A stretch of 64,000 nt of DNA from NCBI GenBank assembly GCA_948567375.1, contig OX419760.1, positions 18,848,001 to 18,912,000 of the forward strand, in the 5' to 3' direction. This stretch comes from Lunularia cruciata. Its lineage: Eukaryota > Streptophyta > Marchantiopsida > Lunulariales > Lunulariaceae. The notes under the pieces are model-generated. The model made no database searches. It was given only the letters and a program-made list of their open reading frames with translations, and was not told the origin of the DNA. Numbering within the stretch: position 1 is the stretch's first letter; the number at the start of each line of letters is the position of its first letter. The translations under genes were made by a program, and so were the position numbers. This document shows, in pieces, positions 33,842-44,031 of the stretch.

Positions 33842-35010
33842 TCAACATGGTAGTTTTGCTAAATCTTGAGACAATGACATACTAGGTGACATCCAAGATA
33901 CCTTACTTGATGAAATTCCACCTTTTCTCCTCTTTGGATCATGTTCTCCTTCTTGGTTGAGGAAAGTGCACTTGGATCCATCCCCTGTAGAAGTTAAAGG
34001 AGGTGGTGTAACAAAAGGTGAGCTCTCTATTGGTGCAACATATGGTGATCCATCCTTGGGTGATTGGATTCCATTGTCCATATAAACACTAGGTATGCTT
34101 TCCACCCCTTGGATGTTTGGGATAAACTAGGGGCACAAGTTTGGGAGCACCACCTTTGGGGGAGATGGGAATTGAGAGCCCTCCTCCTTTGTGCCTTCAT
34201 GGACCTCTTCCACACCAAACTCACTCAAATTGGGATTTAAATCTCCCAAACTTACCTAGCAAGTGGACTAATGATTGCTTGGTTCCCAAACATAGCTTCC
34301 ATTCTAGCAAAATGCAAGCACATTCCATTCAATTTATCTTCTATAGTTCTCCAGCCCTTGCCATATTCCTTCTCTATGAGACCTTCTCCCGTAGCCTTGT
34401 TCTTAAGCTCTCAAGTTCTTTGTATTGTTTCATGTACCTCAACCATTTCTTGTAAAGCTGGTCACTTGTCATAGAATTAGTAAATCCTTGCCCTTCTCGG
34501 ATTAAAAATGTTGCCATGAAAATAAAAGCCATTTGATTTTTGAATGGACCGTTTGCAATTTGCACCATGAATCTATGAAAAATGCTTGAGGTCCTCCAAA
34601 TAATCCAAGATTTGGCCATAATGGTGCATCGCCATGCAAAACCATTCATCCTCTTTGGTTTTGCCGGGAATGGTAGAAGCCATCCTCAATACTTCTCCAA
34701 ATTTCCCTAATGGTTCTTTAGGTTGCAAATCCAAAGATAAGTGTATAAGTTTTGGATCTGCATCCAAAAGTGAGCCTTCTACACTATAACAAGGTACTTA
34801 AGCTCCCATTGCTAAATTTTTGTTGCACTTTTGGAGTAAAATTCCTTGACTCCCAATCAATTTCTTGGTCATCGTGGGGCGGTATGGATCATTTTCCATA
34901 ATAATCACTATCCTTTGCCACACTAATATATGGAAATGAACCACCACACCAATGCAAAACTACTAAATTGCCGTTTACTTGACTAATAGAGGCAACATTT
35001 CCACTTGGGA
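33842..35010 (-). pseudogene. Unidentified minus-strand ORF relic
   Basis: Read from 35010: several frames connect into protein-like sequence, including 'DADPKLIHLSLDLQPKEPLGKFGEVLRMAS' (34573-34767), 'KTKEDEWFCMAMHHYGQILDYLEDL', then 'RMKQYKELESLRTRLREKVS'-type charged helices and, at 33842-34105, 'SSPFVTPPPLTSTGDGS' and 'DPKRRKGGISSSK'. At least five frame changes are needed. No RT, integrase or gag motif is seen. It may be a retroelement accessory ORF or a gene fragment. Confidence 0.35.
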
Positions 35011-35100
35011 TAGTTAATTTGAGTTGAGAATTCTAATAGTTGGATCCGCTAAAAATTTCAAAAATCACACTCCAAGACAAATTCACCAAACCAAGTGGCA

Positions 35101-35793
35101 TGTGAGCCGGCATGTCTCTCACTCAGGATGAACCTCTGATTGGCTATTATGGTAGCACACCATGGACTAAGAAGGCAAGGAACCCCAACTCCATCATACT
35201 CCTCCAAGGCTAACACTCCAAGACTCAAGACATTGCTCACTAGAGAACTCAATGAGAGAGAGATAGTTGCAAATGAAAGGATGATGAGTACCTCCTCACC
35301 CCTTGTTTATATACTTGTGAATTAGTTATGTACCACAATTACTAATTACTGTAGTAACTCAAGTTACTAGACTAAAAGTCAAGTAAAGTCAAAAAGTAGA
35401 AAGGAATATCCATTCACATGTGTATATTCCCCTAAGCATGTGGTCTTATCTTGACCCAACCACTAAGTCAAGGATTCCTTCACATGGGCTATCCTTGGAC
35501 TAAAGAAGAATCCAAAACAAAAAGGCTTGCGGGCCCAAGAGTTCTCAACTCTTTCCTCAAAGCCAAACACCTAGGAATAATACCAAGTCAACACACTAAA
35601 ATCCAAAATAGTGGTGCTCATCTTTTCTATTTCCTCTAAAGTAAGGTCCTTTCTATCTTAGCTATGACTAACTTTAGCTAACCATGACTAATATAGAACC
35701 ATACTTTATCTCTATATAAATAATATCTCTTAAGTACTTGTAATACCAAGCTAAATATCACAATACCACACACATGCACAAATGGGTGTTACA
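35101..35793 (-). repeat. G2b 3' LTR (693 bp)
   Basis: In plus coordinates starts tgtgagccgg and ends gggtgttaca. The minus-strand purine tract (ctgggggtaaa) abuts it at 35794. Confidence 0.92.
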
Positions 35794-35841
35794 TTTACCC
35801 CCAGACTAAGTTTTCACTTTGTCTTCAAAGTGAAAGTCTCT

Positions 35842-36500
35842 CTACCTTCTATGGTACATCTTCAACTTATCATGGTTAATCCTATCAAAGTGTCTTCCTC
35901 CCAACTCCTTGAGATCATAGGTGTAATTGCCCCACACCTTCTCCACTATGAAAGGTCCAAAGTACTTAGGCAAAAACTTCTTTTGCACTCTCTTGAATCG
36001 AATGGAATCAAAAAACATTACCCAATCACCTTCCTTGAAAGGCTCCACCTTCTTCTTGCCTTGCTTCTTGTCATAGCTCTCCTTTTGTTTCCTTTGAGCT
36101 TGCTCTACTCAAACCATAGCAACTGCTCTTGCCTTTTCCAACTCCATGAGTTGTTCCTTCCTTGACTTCTCTGCATCACCTCCTTGTGCTTTCTTCAATC
36201 TCCTATGAATGCCTTGGAAGGTAAGAAGATCAAAGTGAATAGGTAGGGTAGACTCAATACCATATATCAATTGAAATAGAGAATATCCGGTGGAGGTCTT
36301 CATGGTTGTCCTATACTCTCACAAAACTGCATGAATCCTCTTGTCCCAATGATGTTTAGCCCCTTGCATTTCTGCATCTTTGGCAAACATCATGCACAAG
36401 GTCTGATTGGTTCTCTTTGCCAAGCCATTGGAATTTGGCTTATAGGATGTAGTTACTCTATGTGTGATAGAGAAATGTCGTAGCATAGCTGTAGTAATGC
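35842..36500 (-). pseudogene. G2b integrase C-terminus and pol tail
   Basis: Contains the rest of the core, 'SYKPNSNGLAKRTNQTL' (Lys in place of the third catalytic Glu, about 36400-36440), 'TGYSLFQLIYGIESTLP' (36109-36303) and the C-terminal module 'FKEGDWVMFFDSIRF...KYFGPFIVEKVWGNYTYDLKEL' ending 'INHDKLKMYHRR'. Stops near 36108 and 36319 break it. Confidence 0.82.
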
Positions 36501-36501
36501 T

Positions 36502-37860
36502 TCATGTAAACTCTCCTCTTCTATCAGAAACCAACTCCAAAGGGCATCCAAACCTAGTGATAATGTGTTCATAAAGAAATCTACCCACTTCATCTTCATT
36601 CTTGTCCCTCAATGGTCTAGCCTCAACCCACTTGGTAAGGTAATCAGTAACTACCACAATGTACCAATTGTTCCTTGGGGTTTTATTGAGAGGACCTACA
36701 AAATCAATTTCCCACTTCTCAAAAGGTCCTAGCAATGGAATTGATCTAAGTGGTGGAGTGGATGTAGACTTTCTAGTAAAAGCTTGACAAACATGACAAG
36801 TTTTGCAATAATCAAGACAATCCTTGAAAATCCCTCTCCAATGGTAACCTGCATCTAGAATCTTGAAAGCAGTCACCTTTCCTGCAAAGTGTCCTCCACA
36901 TACTAAACCTTCATGAAACTCCTTTATGAGTAAGATAGACTCTTCCTTACCCACTGCTCTTTGAAGTAGACCATTTTCTCCTTGGTGAAAAAGAATATCC
37001 TCCACCATTATGTAAGGTCTAGATCTTGTTGCAAGGGCCTTCCTCTCCCTAGCATGCATCCCTTCTGGATAGTTACCTCTTGTCACAAAATCCACAATCT
37101 CCTTGTAATCCATTGGAACCTCTTGAGTGACTGAGATTGTCATGAGCTCCTCATCCGAGAAGGAATCATCCATTGGCTCATCTCCATCATGATCATAGGC
37201 TCTAGATAACAAATCAGCATTTGCATGTTTCTTTCCTGGCCTATCCTCAATGGTGTAGTCATACTCAGACAAGAGTATCATCCACCTTGCTAGTCTCCCT
37301 TCAACATTAGGCTTGTTGAAGATGTACTTCAAAGCCTTGTGATCCATGACAATGGTGGCTTTCCCTCCAATCAAGTAGTGTCTAAACTTCTTGAGACCAT
37401 AGATCATTGCCAACCCTTCTCTCTCCGTGACAGAGTTGTTCTTCTCTGCTGAAACCATCTGCCTACTAGCATAAGCTATTGGATGATCATGCCCATCTTG
37501 GTCTAATTGACTAAGAGTGCATCTTATAGCTACATTAGAAGCATCAATGTCGAGGATGAAAGGCTTACTCCAATCAGGTTTAGCAAGAATTGGAGCTACA
37601 ACAAGGGATTGCTTGAGCTCCTCAAAAGCTTTGAGAGCCTCATTGTCCTCCAAAATCACCATGTAATCTACACCCTTCTTCATGTAGATGGTCAATGCAT
37701 AAGCCTTGTTGGAAAATGAGAAGATGAACCTCTTATAGTATCCATTTATCTCCAAGAATTGGCATAACTTTGTCAAGCTTGAAGGGAATGGAAGGTTTGA
37801 GATTTTCCTCACCTTCTTGGGATCAATTGCTATTCTATCCTTGGAGATGATGTACCCCAA
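36502..37860 (-). CDS. G2b RNase H and integrase N-terminal part (452 codons open)
   Basis: The longest intact pol frame in the window. RT connection 'FPSSLTKLCQFLEINGYYKRFIFSFS' (residues ~25-50); RNase H 'FILDIDASNVAIRCTLSQ', 'SVTEREGLAMIYGLKKFRHYLI' and 'IEDRPGKKHANADLLSR' (~100-220); integrase zinc finger 'EFHEGLVCGGHFAGKVTAFKIL' with 'CKTCHVCQ' (~315-365); core 'KWEIDFVGPLNKTPRNNWYIVVVTDYLTKWVEARPL' and 'LVSDRRGEFT' at the end. The frame is lost two codons past the second core Asp region. It would remove the RNA template and insert cDNA. Confidence 0.88.
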   Translation of the reverse strand: MGYIISKDRIAIDPKKVRKISNLPFPSSLTKLCQFLEINGYYKRFIFSFSNKAYALTIYMKKGVDYMVILEDNEALKAFEELKQSLVVAPILAKPDWSKPFILDIDASNVAIRCTLSQLDQDGHDHPIAYASRQMVSAEKNNSVTEREGLAMIYGLKKFRHYLIGGKATIVMDHKALKYIFNKPNVEGRLARWMILLSEYDYTIEDRPGKKHANADLLSRAYDHDGDEPMDDSFSDEELMTISVTQEVPMDYKEIVDFVTRGNYPEGMHARERKALATRSRPYIMVEDILFHQGENGLLQRAVGKEESILLIKEFHEGLVCGGHFAGKVTAFKILDAGYHWRGIFKDCLDYCKTCHVCQAFTRKSTSTPPLRSIPLLGPFEKWEIDFVGPLNKTPRNNWYIVVVTDYLTKWVEARPLRDKNEDEVGRFLYEHIITRFGCPLELVSDRRGEFT

Positions 37861-37875
37861 AAGTAGACCTTCTTC

Positions 37876-38415
37876 TCATCCAAAAATGCACTTCTTTGGG
37901 TTGAGTGATGCATTTGCCTCATCAAAGCATTGCAAGACCTTGATTAGGTGCTCAAAGTGCTCCTCCTTGCTCCCATAGACACAAAAGTCATCAATGAAGT
38001 CTCTCACAAATTTCCCAATGAAAGGTTCAAATACCTTGTTCATGAACTGTTGGAATGTGGCTGGAGTATTGCAAAGCCCAAAAGGCATGACCTTGAAAGC
38101 GTAAGTTCCCCAAGGTGTGGTGAATGTGGTGAGTTGTTGATGCTCTAGTGCAATCTTTATTTGATTATATCCACTATAACCATCTCCAAAACTGTACCTC
38201 TCATGACCTGCAACCTCCTCCAAGATCTCATCAATGAATGACAATGGGTAGTAGTCCTTCTTGGTAACAACATTGAGCTTCTTGTAATCCACACATACCC
38301 GAAGCTTGCCATTCTTTTTCTTCACAATGACAATTGGAGACACCCATTTTGAATTCTCTACCTCAAAGATAAATCTAGCCTCCTTAAGCTTATCAATCTC
38401 CTCCTTCACAACCAA
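37876..38415 (-). CDS. G2b reverse transcriptase palm (179 codons open)
   Basis: Open frame with all main RT motifs: 'VKEEIDKLKEARFIFEVENSKWVSPIVIVKKKNGKLRVCVDYKKLN' in pieces, 'FGDGYSGYNQIKIA', 'WGTYAFKVMPFGLCNTPATFQQFM', and catalytic 'FIDDFCVYG'. It ends at a TGA just before the connection domain continued at 37860. The wording of these motifs places it in the Athila/Tat branch. Confidence 0.9.
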   Translation of the reverse strand: MVVKEEIDKLKEARFIFEVENSKWVSPIVIVKKKNGKLRVCVDYKKLNVVTKKDYYPLSFIDEILEEVAGHERYSFGDGYSGYNQIKIALEHQQLTTFTTPWGTYAFKVMPFGLCNTPATFQQFMNKVFEPFIGKFVRDFIDDFCVYGSKEEHFEHLIKVLQCFDEANASLNPKKCIFG

Positions 38416-38439
38416 AGATATTGGTGGGCTAATGTGATG

Positions 38440-39411
38440 TCACTTTTGGCAGATTGGTCTTGCATGTGACTCCACCCCTATCTTGTGCTCCTCCAAGGTG
38501 ACTTCCTTCAAATCCTTGTAACTGAAAGCAAAAACATGGATGGACTTGCGGAAAATCTCCTCAAATCTCACTTTCTCCTCCTTGGTAACATTTGGGCCAT
38601 ACTTGAGGGTAGCTAACCTTCTCTCTACTTCCACAAGTGTCAATGGTGATTTATCTGGGTCCTTCAAAACATCTGGCTTAGGTGCAAAATCCATAGCACA
38701 CAAAGGATACACATTTGAATCAGATTCAGATTCGTCTTCCTCCATGGAAGTCTCCTCTTCCATGCTTGTGTCCACACCTGAAGCTCCTTCTTAAGAATCT
38801 GATTCCCAATAATCAGAAGATGGTGTATCTAAATGTGAAGTGTTGGTGGTGTTAGTCACAAGAACTGTGACTCTATGGTTTGATGGCCCAATCCTCAAGT
38901 ACCCTTTGTGCCATCGATCAGTTGTGCGTGTTGCTCTCAACCATGGCCTCCCAAGAAGTAAGTCATAGCTTGAATCCTTCAAGACTTGGAAAGTCATGAG
39001 ATTTTGAACTCCCATAATTGAAACTACCACTTTATCCATCACCCTTACTGGTCAAACTTGTTGCTTGTTTGCCATGCTCACCATAAATGTTGAAGATCTT
39101 GAGGGTATCATACCCAACTTCTTCATCAACCTTTTTGACATGGCATTTACTGTTGATCCTCCATCAACCAATGCATCCTTGATGTTGTGACCATTCACTC
39201 TCACATCAATCTTGGAGGCATATTCACAAGCCTCCCATGGTGTTGGCTTGGCATCCACCACCCACATTGATACTGGAGCTTTTGCCTTCTTCTTCCTCTT
39301 TCTCCTTGTAGAACTCAAACCACCTCTAAGCTCCTTTCTCAAGGTAGGGTTCAAAGCAATCAATTGGCCCACAGTGATGTTAGCCTTGTGACTACCAATA
39401 TCCTCCAACAC
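38440..39411 (-). pseudogene. G2b protease and acidic linker
   Basis: Protease frame 39411-39052 contains 'VNGHNIKDALVDGGSTVNAMSKRLMKKLGM', again D-G-G at the active site. The next frame (39042-38791) has 'YDLLLGRPWLRATRT'. The acidic linker 'SMEEETSMEEDESESDSN' starts the frame 38775-38440, which ends in the RT fingers 'ESHARPICQK'. Each junction is one stop or frameshift. Confidence 0.8.
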
Positions 39412-39420
39412 ATTGTAGTT

Positions 39421-40249
39421 CTATTGTTGCTTTGAAATCAAGAAATCCTCCATCTCCAACTTCTTCCTTGAAGTCTTTGTTGTTGATGGTGTTGAGGTGC
39501 AAGTGCTCCTAGTAGACATAGGAGTATCTTTGCTTGGAGTAAATCCTTGAGAAGAGTGAACATCCTCTGCAAAACGAGCTCTCTTCTTCTCTTGTGCCAA
39601 AAGCTCCAAATTAAGACTCTTGGAGTTTGAGCACTCTCCCTTCTCATACTTGCTCTCCACCATATCTATGGATGCTATCCACTTACCTTTTTTTTGGATT
39701 AGGAGCCACTTGGGTTTCACTACCACCCTCTCTTCCTCTATTGGCTCCCTCATAAACCCCTTCCTCCATGGTTAGTGGAATTTGGGCAATTCCTTTGGAT
39801 ATGACCTCTTCCTCCACAACCAAAACAATTTCTATCATTGAAATTGTTAGCTGGTTGACCTCCTCTATATGGATAGTTTCCATAACTCCTAGGCCCTCTT
39901 CCTACATTTTGATCCACCTCTCTCTTCTCCCATAGTTGCACCACATTGATTTTGAGATCTGCAAGTTGTTCTGTGATGGTTTGAAGTGGATCATTTGGTA
40001 GAGGTGCAAGAATTGGAGCAACTACTACTTGTGGTGCAACCCTTGTCACCAAGTATTAGAAGTTCCACCATACTTGTAGCCTTGAGGAGGATGCACAACC
40101 TCCTTCACCACCAAATCACTCTCATCCCCTTCAAAACTCTCCTCCATATGAATTGCAATCTTGATAGCTTCAACCTTGGAAGAAGGTTTCTCATATCTCA
40201 CCTTGCTTCTTATTTGTGGTCTCAACCCTCCCACAAAATTCTTGGTGAG
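39421..40249 (-). pseudogene. G2b gag C-terminal part (left of X2)
   Basis: Starts inside 'TKNFVGGLRPQIRSKVRYEKPSSKVEAIKIAIHMEES' at the X2 boundary and continues to a CCHC knuckle, CFGCGGRGHIQRNC (about 39788-39829), then a basic C-terminus. It joins the N-terminal part at 44032-44451 once X2 and one GTGAG copy are removed. Confidence 0.85.
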
Positions 40250-40633
40250 TGTGGTGCCCACATTTTTTTTTTTTCAAAATAAAGGAGAAGAAGTGTATAG
40301 AGAAGTTGGATTGCGCCTCTATGGCCAAAGAAGGCGAAGAAAATTGTCTTCGGGATGAAACCCGAAGTAAAGTGACTTCGGGTCATAAGGCGAAGTACTC
40401 AAAAATGCCCTGTCAGCATACAATACAAAGTAGATTGTCTTTGGATCGGGGGGAGCTCAACCCAAGGCAAAGACAATCTAACAACCTTTCGTCGGGGCGA
40501 GAAATTCAAGAAGGGGCCATTTCAAAACTGGCGGCTCATATGCGCAAAGGTTGATTGACAGTGACAGGTGCATGCCGGAGGTGTGATTTCTCGGTAGAAA
40601 CTCGAAGTGATGGAAGACAAAGAAGTGCAACTC

Positions 40634-40640
40634 TATAAAA
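40634..40640 (+). promoter_or_regulatory. TATA box of X2
   Basis: tataaaa within 'ctctataaaaattg', 384 bp from the element start. X3 has tataaaa at 385 bp from its start, so both sequence and spacing are conserved. Transcription would be expected to start near 40665. Confidence 0.65.
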
Positions 40641-40798
40641 ATTGAAACTGCAACGACAAAATGTCGAGCAATTTTCCTTTGCCGTTGAGGAGTCGTCTTG
40701 CAGGTGATCGGGGAAAGGGAAATAGAGTCAGACTCGTGTTAGTGCGCAAGGGAGAAGTTGCGAGAGAGAAATCAAGAGACAGTAAGAAAGTAGAAGAG

Positions 40799-40921
40799 AT
40801 GGGAGGAGGGAAGAAGAACTCCAAATTTGCAGTGAGAAATCATGCAATTTGGAGATTAGATGTAGTAGCAAGGATCAAAGTCTTGAGCCAACTTTGGATC
40901 ACTTTTCTGGCATGGAACTAG
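40799..40921 (+). CDS. X2 short upstream ORF ending LSQLWITFLAWN
   Basis: A 40-codon frame from Met 40799 (MGGGKKNSKF) ends in TAG at 40919; a longer in-frame start exists at 40661 but lies about at the expected cap site. X3 conserves its last residues (VARFEVLSQLWITFLAWN) and the same TAG. The main ORF continues in the same frame after the stop. It may be a regulatory uORF, the start of a stop-readthrough product, or a lost N-terminus. Confidence 0.45.
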   Translation: MGGGKKNSKFAVRNHAIWRLDVVARIKVLSQLWITFLAWN

Positions 40922-40942
40922 AACGTAAGTTTTCTAGGATTC

Positions 40943-43230
40943 ATGACAGAAATCATCGAGAGTAAGTGTCTCGATGGTCCCGAGGAAGAAGGGAAGAGAG
41001 GAAATCCGGCTCGCTGGACAAAGTCGGATTGGAGACTTGTACTCGGGAAGGAGGCGGGTTCGGAGCAGGGAGCCACGTTCTTGGGGAAAGGAGAGATAGC
41101 CCAAGAAATGCAGGAGGTGAGAGATGCCTTCTCGTCAAAGAGAACAAAGAATGGGTACAAGGTAGAAAGTTACAAAGATCCTGTCAAGAGAGGAATTGTG
41201 AGCGCTTTGATGGCGATCCTGAAGCCAGAGAGAACAACATATGTGATGAAACACCAAGCGGTGTTCTTTCACAAATTGTTTGCAGGAGAACCAATTAATT
41301 GGCCGAGGTGTTTTCACGGGAGAACGAGGCAAATGGTGTGGAATCTGCAGGATAAGTCGCCTCCACATTACATTGTGCCATTTGCGGCGCACTTCTACCT
41401 CAGGCTCAATTTGCTGACCTCAGTGGAGCAAAATCAGATGGTGTCGCACTTCCATCCAGATGTGCGAAAGGAAGTTGATGTTGAGGAGCAGCAGTATATT
41501 CTCCAAATCCGGAGCACGGACGACTACTACGCAAAGACAGGGAAAAATGTGGAAGTTGTAGTAAGTACCCCGACAAAGAAGAGAATTTGGCAAGCTGAAG
41601 ACAAAGAAAATAAGAAACCTCAGAAGATGCAGAAAAACAACCCGAGGCAAGGAATGGTAGTAATTGGGTCAGAAGATGAAGACTCAGAAGGCGAGGCCGA
41701 GCTCAAGACGGAGGACTCGGAACATGAGGAGGAACCTGAGCTGACACTACAGAGCGGAGATACGAGCAGTGACAGTGAAGACGGTGGAGAAATGACCTCG
41801 GCGCCAATGGCTGAAGAATACGAAGAAGAAGTGCAAGTCGAAGTAGAAGCCGAAGACAATGCGGCGTTGGAAGACGAAGTACCGGTGCTCGAGGAGAAGA
41901 AGATCGCAGTACAGCGAGGAGTTCGCTCGAGACGTAAGGCAAAGTGTGAGGCGGGGCCAAGTAGGGTGAAGGAAGAGGTAGAAGACAGCTCGGGTAGTGA
42001 GGCATCAATCCCGATACAAAGACTTCAGAGAAGAAGGCAAGTATCAGGAGAACACGAGGAGAAAAGAGAAACTACTCCGCGGGAGGAAGAAATTGCCAAT
42101 GAGGGAGTAGAGTACCTGCGAGAGGTAGTATGCCCGCTGTTGGTGAAGTTGGAGCAGAAGAAGAAGGAGATGCAGTCGACTTGTCCAGAGGTAAAGACTG
42201 TATTGCAGGTGGTAGCAAGATTAGAAGAGGAGAACTCGGAGTTGAAGAGGAGTATAACCCGAGGTGAGGAAGAGAGAGAAGTACTATGAGCGGAAGCAGT
42301 AGAGAGAAGTCAGGTAATCAAAGACCTGAAGAGAGAAGTGAGCTATCAAGAGGATCTTGCGAGGAAGAGTGATATCGCAAGGGAGAGACAGGTAGCGGAG
42401 CATGAAATCTTGAAGCAACAGTTTGTTGATTCAAGAGTAGAGCTTATCCATGCTATGGCGAGGGTAGCATCGAAGGATCAAGAGCTCGATCAAGTGATGG
42501 AGAGTATGGAGGAGAAGAAGCAACTCTGGCAAAGAGAGTTGTCTACGCGGTATAGAGAAGAAGAGAGATTACAAGAGTTACTTCGTAATCAGGAAGAGAA
42601 AGTTGTACAGAAGGAGAAAGAGAAGGAAGCGGTGAAAGCCGAGTTCAAGGAAGAGTTGGCAATGTACCGAGAGGAATGGCTTGCAGATCGTGAGCAAGAA
42701 AGGAAGACAAGATTGGAGCCATTGAAGGAGATAGTCCTCAAGGTGAATGCAATGTTAAGTACAGAAGCCAACGTTTGAATTAAGAAGCACGACTGCACGA
42801 GTTGAAGTTGTTGGTGCAGGAGACGAGGCGAAGACAAGCGAAGGACACGAAGATGAATACCTTGTTAATAAAATTAAGAACTCGTGTAGATAGGAAGGTT
42901 TTGGAGGTAGAGGATAACATTTCAATTAGATTAGACTTAGTGAAAGTAGAGCTAGAAAAGCTTCGGAAAGATGTTAAGGCAAAACCCAAAGTAGATAACA
43001 TAGGAGTCCAAATGTCTTTGGAGTTACACTCAAAGACATTAGAGAAGAGTGGGTCGAGAGATAAGGAGTTAGATAGATTACCCACTAGTGCAATTTCAGA
43101 TCAGGAAAGAGAATTACTGGATCTGGTAGAAGATGTAGGAGTTGTGAAACCCGAGGATAGAATATTAGGAAGTAAAGTTACTTCGGGTTTGGGTTTGAAA
43201 GCCAAAGAAGAAGTAGACATCGGTTCGTAG
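40943..43230 (+). pseudogene. X2 long ORF: unknown protein with acidic and coiled-coil regions
   Basis: 448 codons are open from Met 40943 to a TGA at 42287, then the same frame runs to a TGA at 42776, then a shifted frame 42802-43230 continues with similarity to X1. Both TGAs could be former CGA (Arg). N-terminal third: 'KSDWRLVLGKE', 'GIVSALMAILKPERTTYV', 'HYIVPFAAHFYLRLNLL', 'QMVSHFHPDV', conserved in X3. Middle (residues ~235-340) is Glu/Asp/Ser-rich. From residue ~395 on it is a long charged coiled coil. I do not recognise the family; a faint resemblance to plant 'putative transposon protein' ORFs around 'AGEPINW' is only a guess. Confidence 0.6.
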
Positions 43231-44031
43231 TGGTAACAGATTTGAGATTTGAAGGGGCAGATATGAAGAGTTGCATTGTCATTTTGGATCTACAGGTTAG
43301 AAGAGTTGTGGTAGAACGGTATAGTTGTTAGAACTGTCGATTGCTTCACTACTTAAGAGTGGCATTCGTAGTATCATGTTGTTCAGTGCTCATAATTTTT
43401 GAGAATAGATAAAGCGAAGTACTGTGAAGTAGTGCTCGTCGCTTGAGCTTGATTTCGAGTATCAACTTTGTGATTGTGTTTGTGAGTGTTTGGAGAAATT
43501 CGAAGTGCAAGTCAGTGTGCTTGTTGGATGTTAGATTCCACAGCCTTGATCTTCATTCTGTGTGTTTGATCCTGAGTGAAGTGCAATCGAAGCAATGCCT
43601 TGACAGATCTAAGAGGAATTGTAGTGTTGGTAGTATTCTGCATTTGTGAGTGTAGTGCAAAGTTGATGTGAAGCAATTTTTGATTGAGGAAGTTGTGCCT
43701 TCAGTGGAGGGGTGGAACACAATTCTGAGGCGAAGTCGTTTTGCAGTGAAGTGCCGTTTTTGGGAGAGCCTGAATCATCACAATCAAGATTGTTTGGAAA
43801 GAATTGAAGGATTTGTGATTAAGGAGTGTTAATGTGTGACAAGACTACGAGTCAGTGCTTGTTACTCTCTTCTGGGTGTGGTTTCTACCTGAGAGACTAA
43901 AGAAGAACTCAAGATGAACTACATTGTTACTTTGCTTCGTATTTGACCAATTCTGACTTGTATCTCTGCGGGAACAAACTTTACTTACCCGATAACCGCA
44001 AAAGTGATATTTGCCGAGTTGTCACAGTGAG

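Larger units (their letters stand above)
40250..44026 (+). mobile_element. X2: best-preserved X-family element (3777 bp)
   Basis: Starts tgtggtgcccacattttttt and ends gagttgtcaca, so the ends are TGTG/CACA. The target duplication GTGAG (40245-40249 and 44027-44031) is exact. G2a carries the uninterrupted site ('accatgctcaccaagaa' region near 27183), which proves the boundaries. Inside: short inverted repeat acccgaagt/acttcgggt (40360-40383), TATA box 40634-40640, and one long ORF read in three blocks (40943-43230). No LTR pair, RT, integrase or transposase is visible. CpG dinucleotides are frequent compared with its host element, fitting a recent insertion. Confidence 0.9.

Noticed and set aside
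41620-42008. Ser- and Pro-rich minus-strand frames opposite the X2 ORF
   Set aside because: They are antisense shadows of the Glu-rich coding segment.
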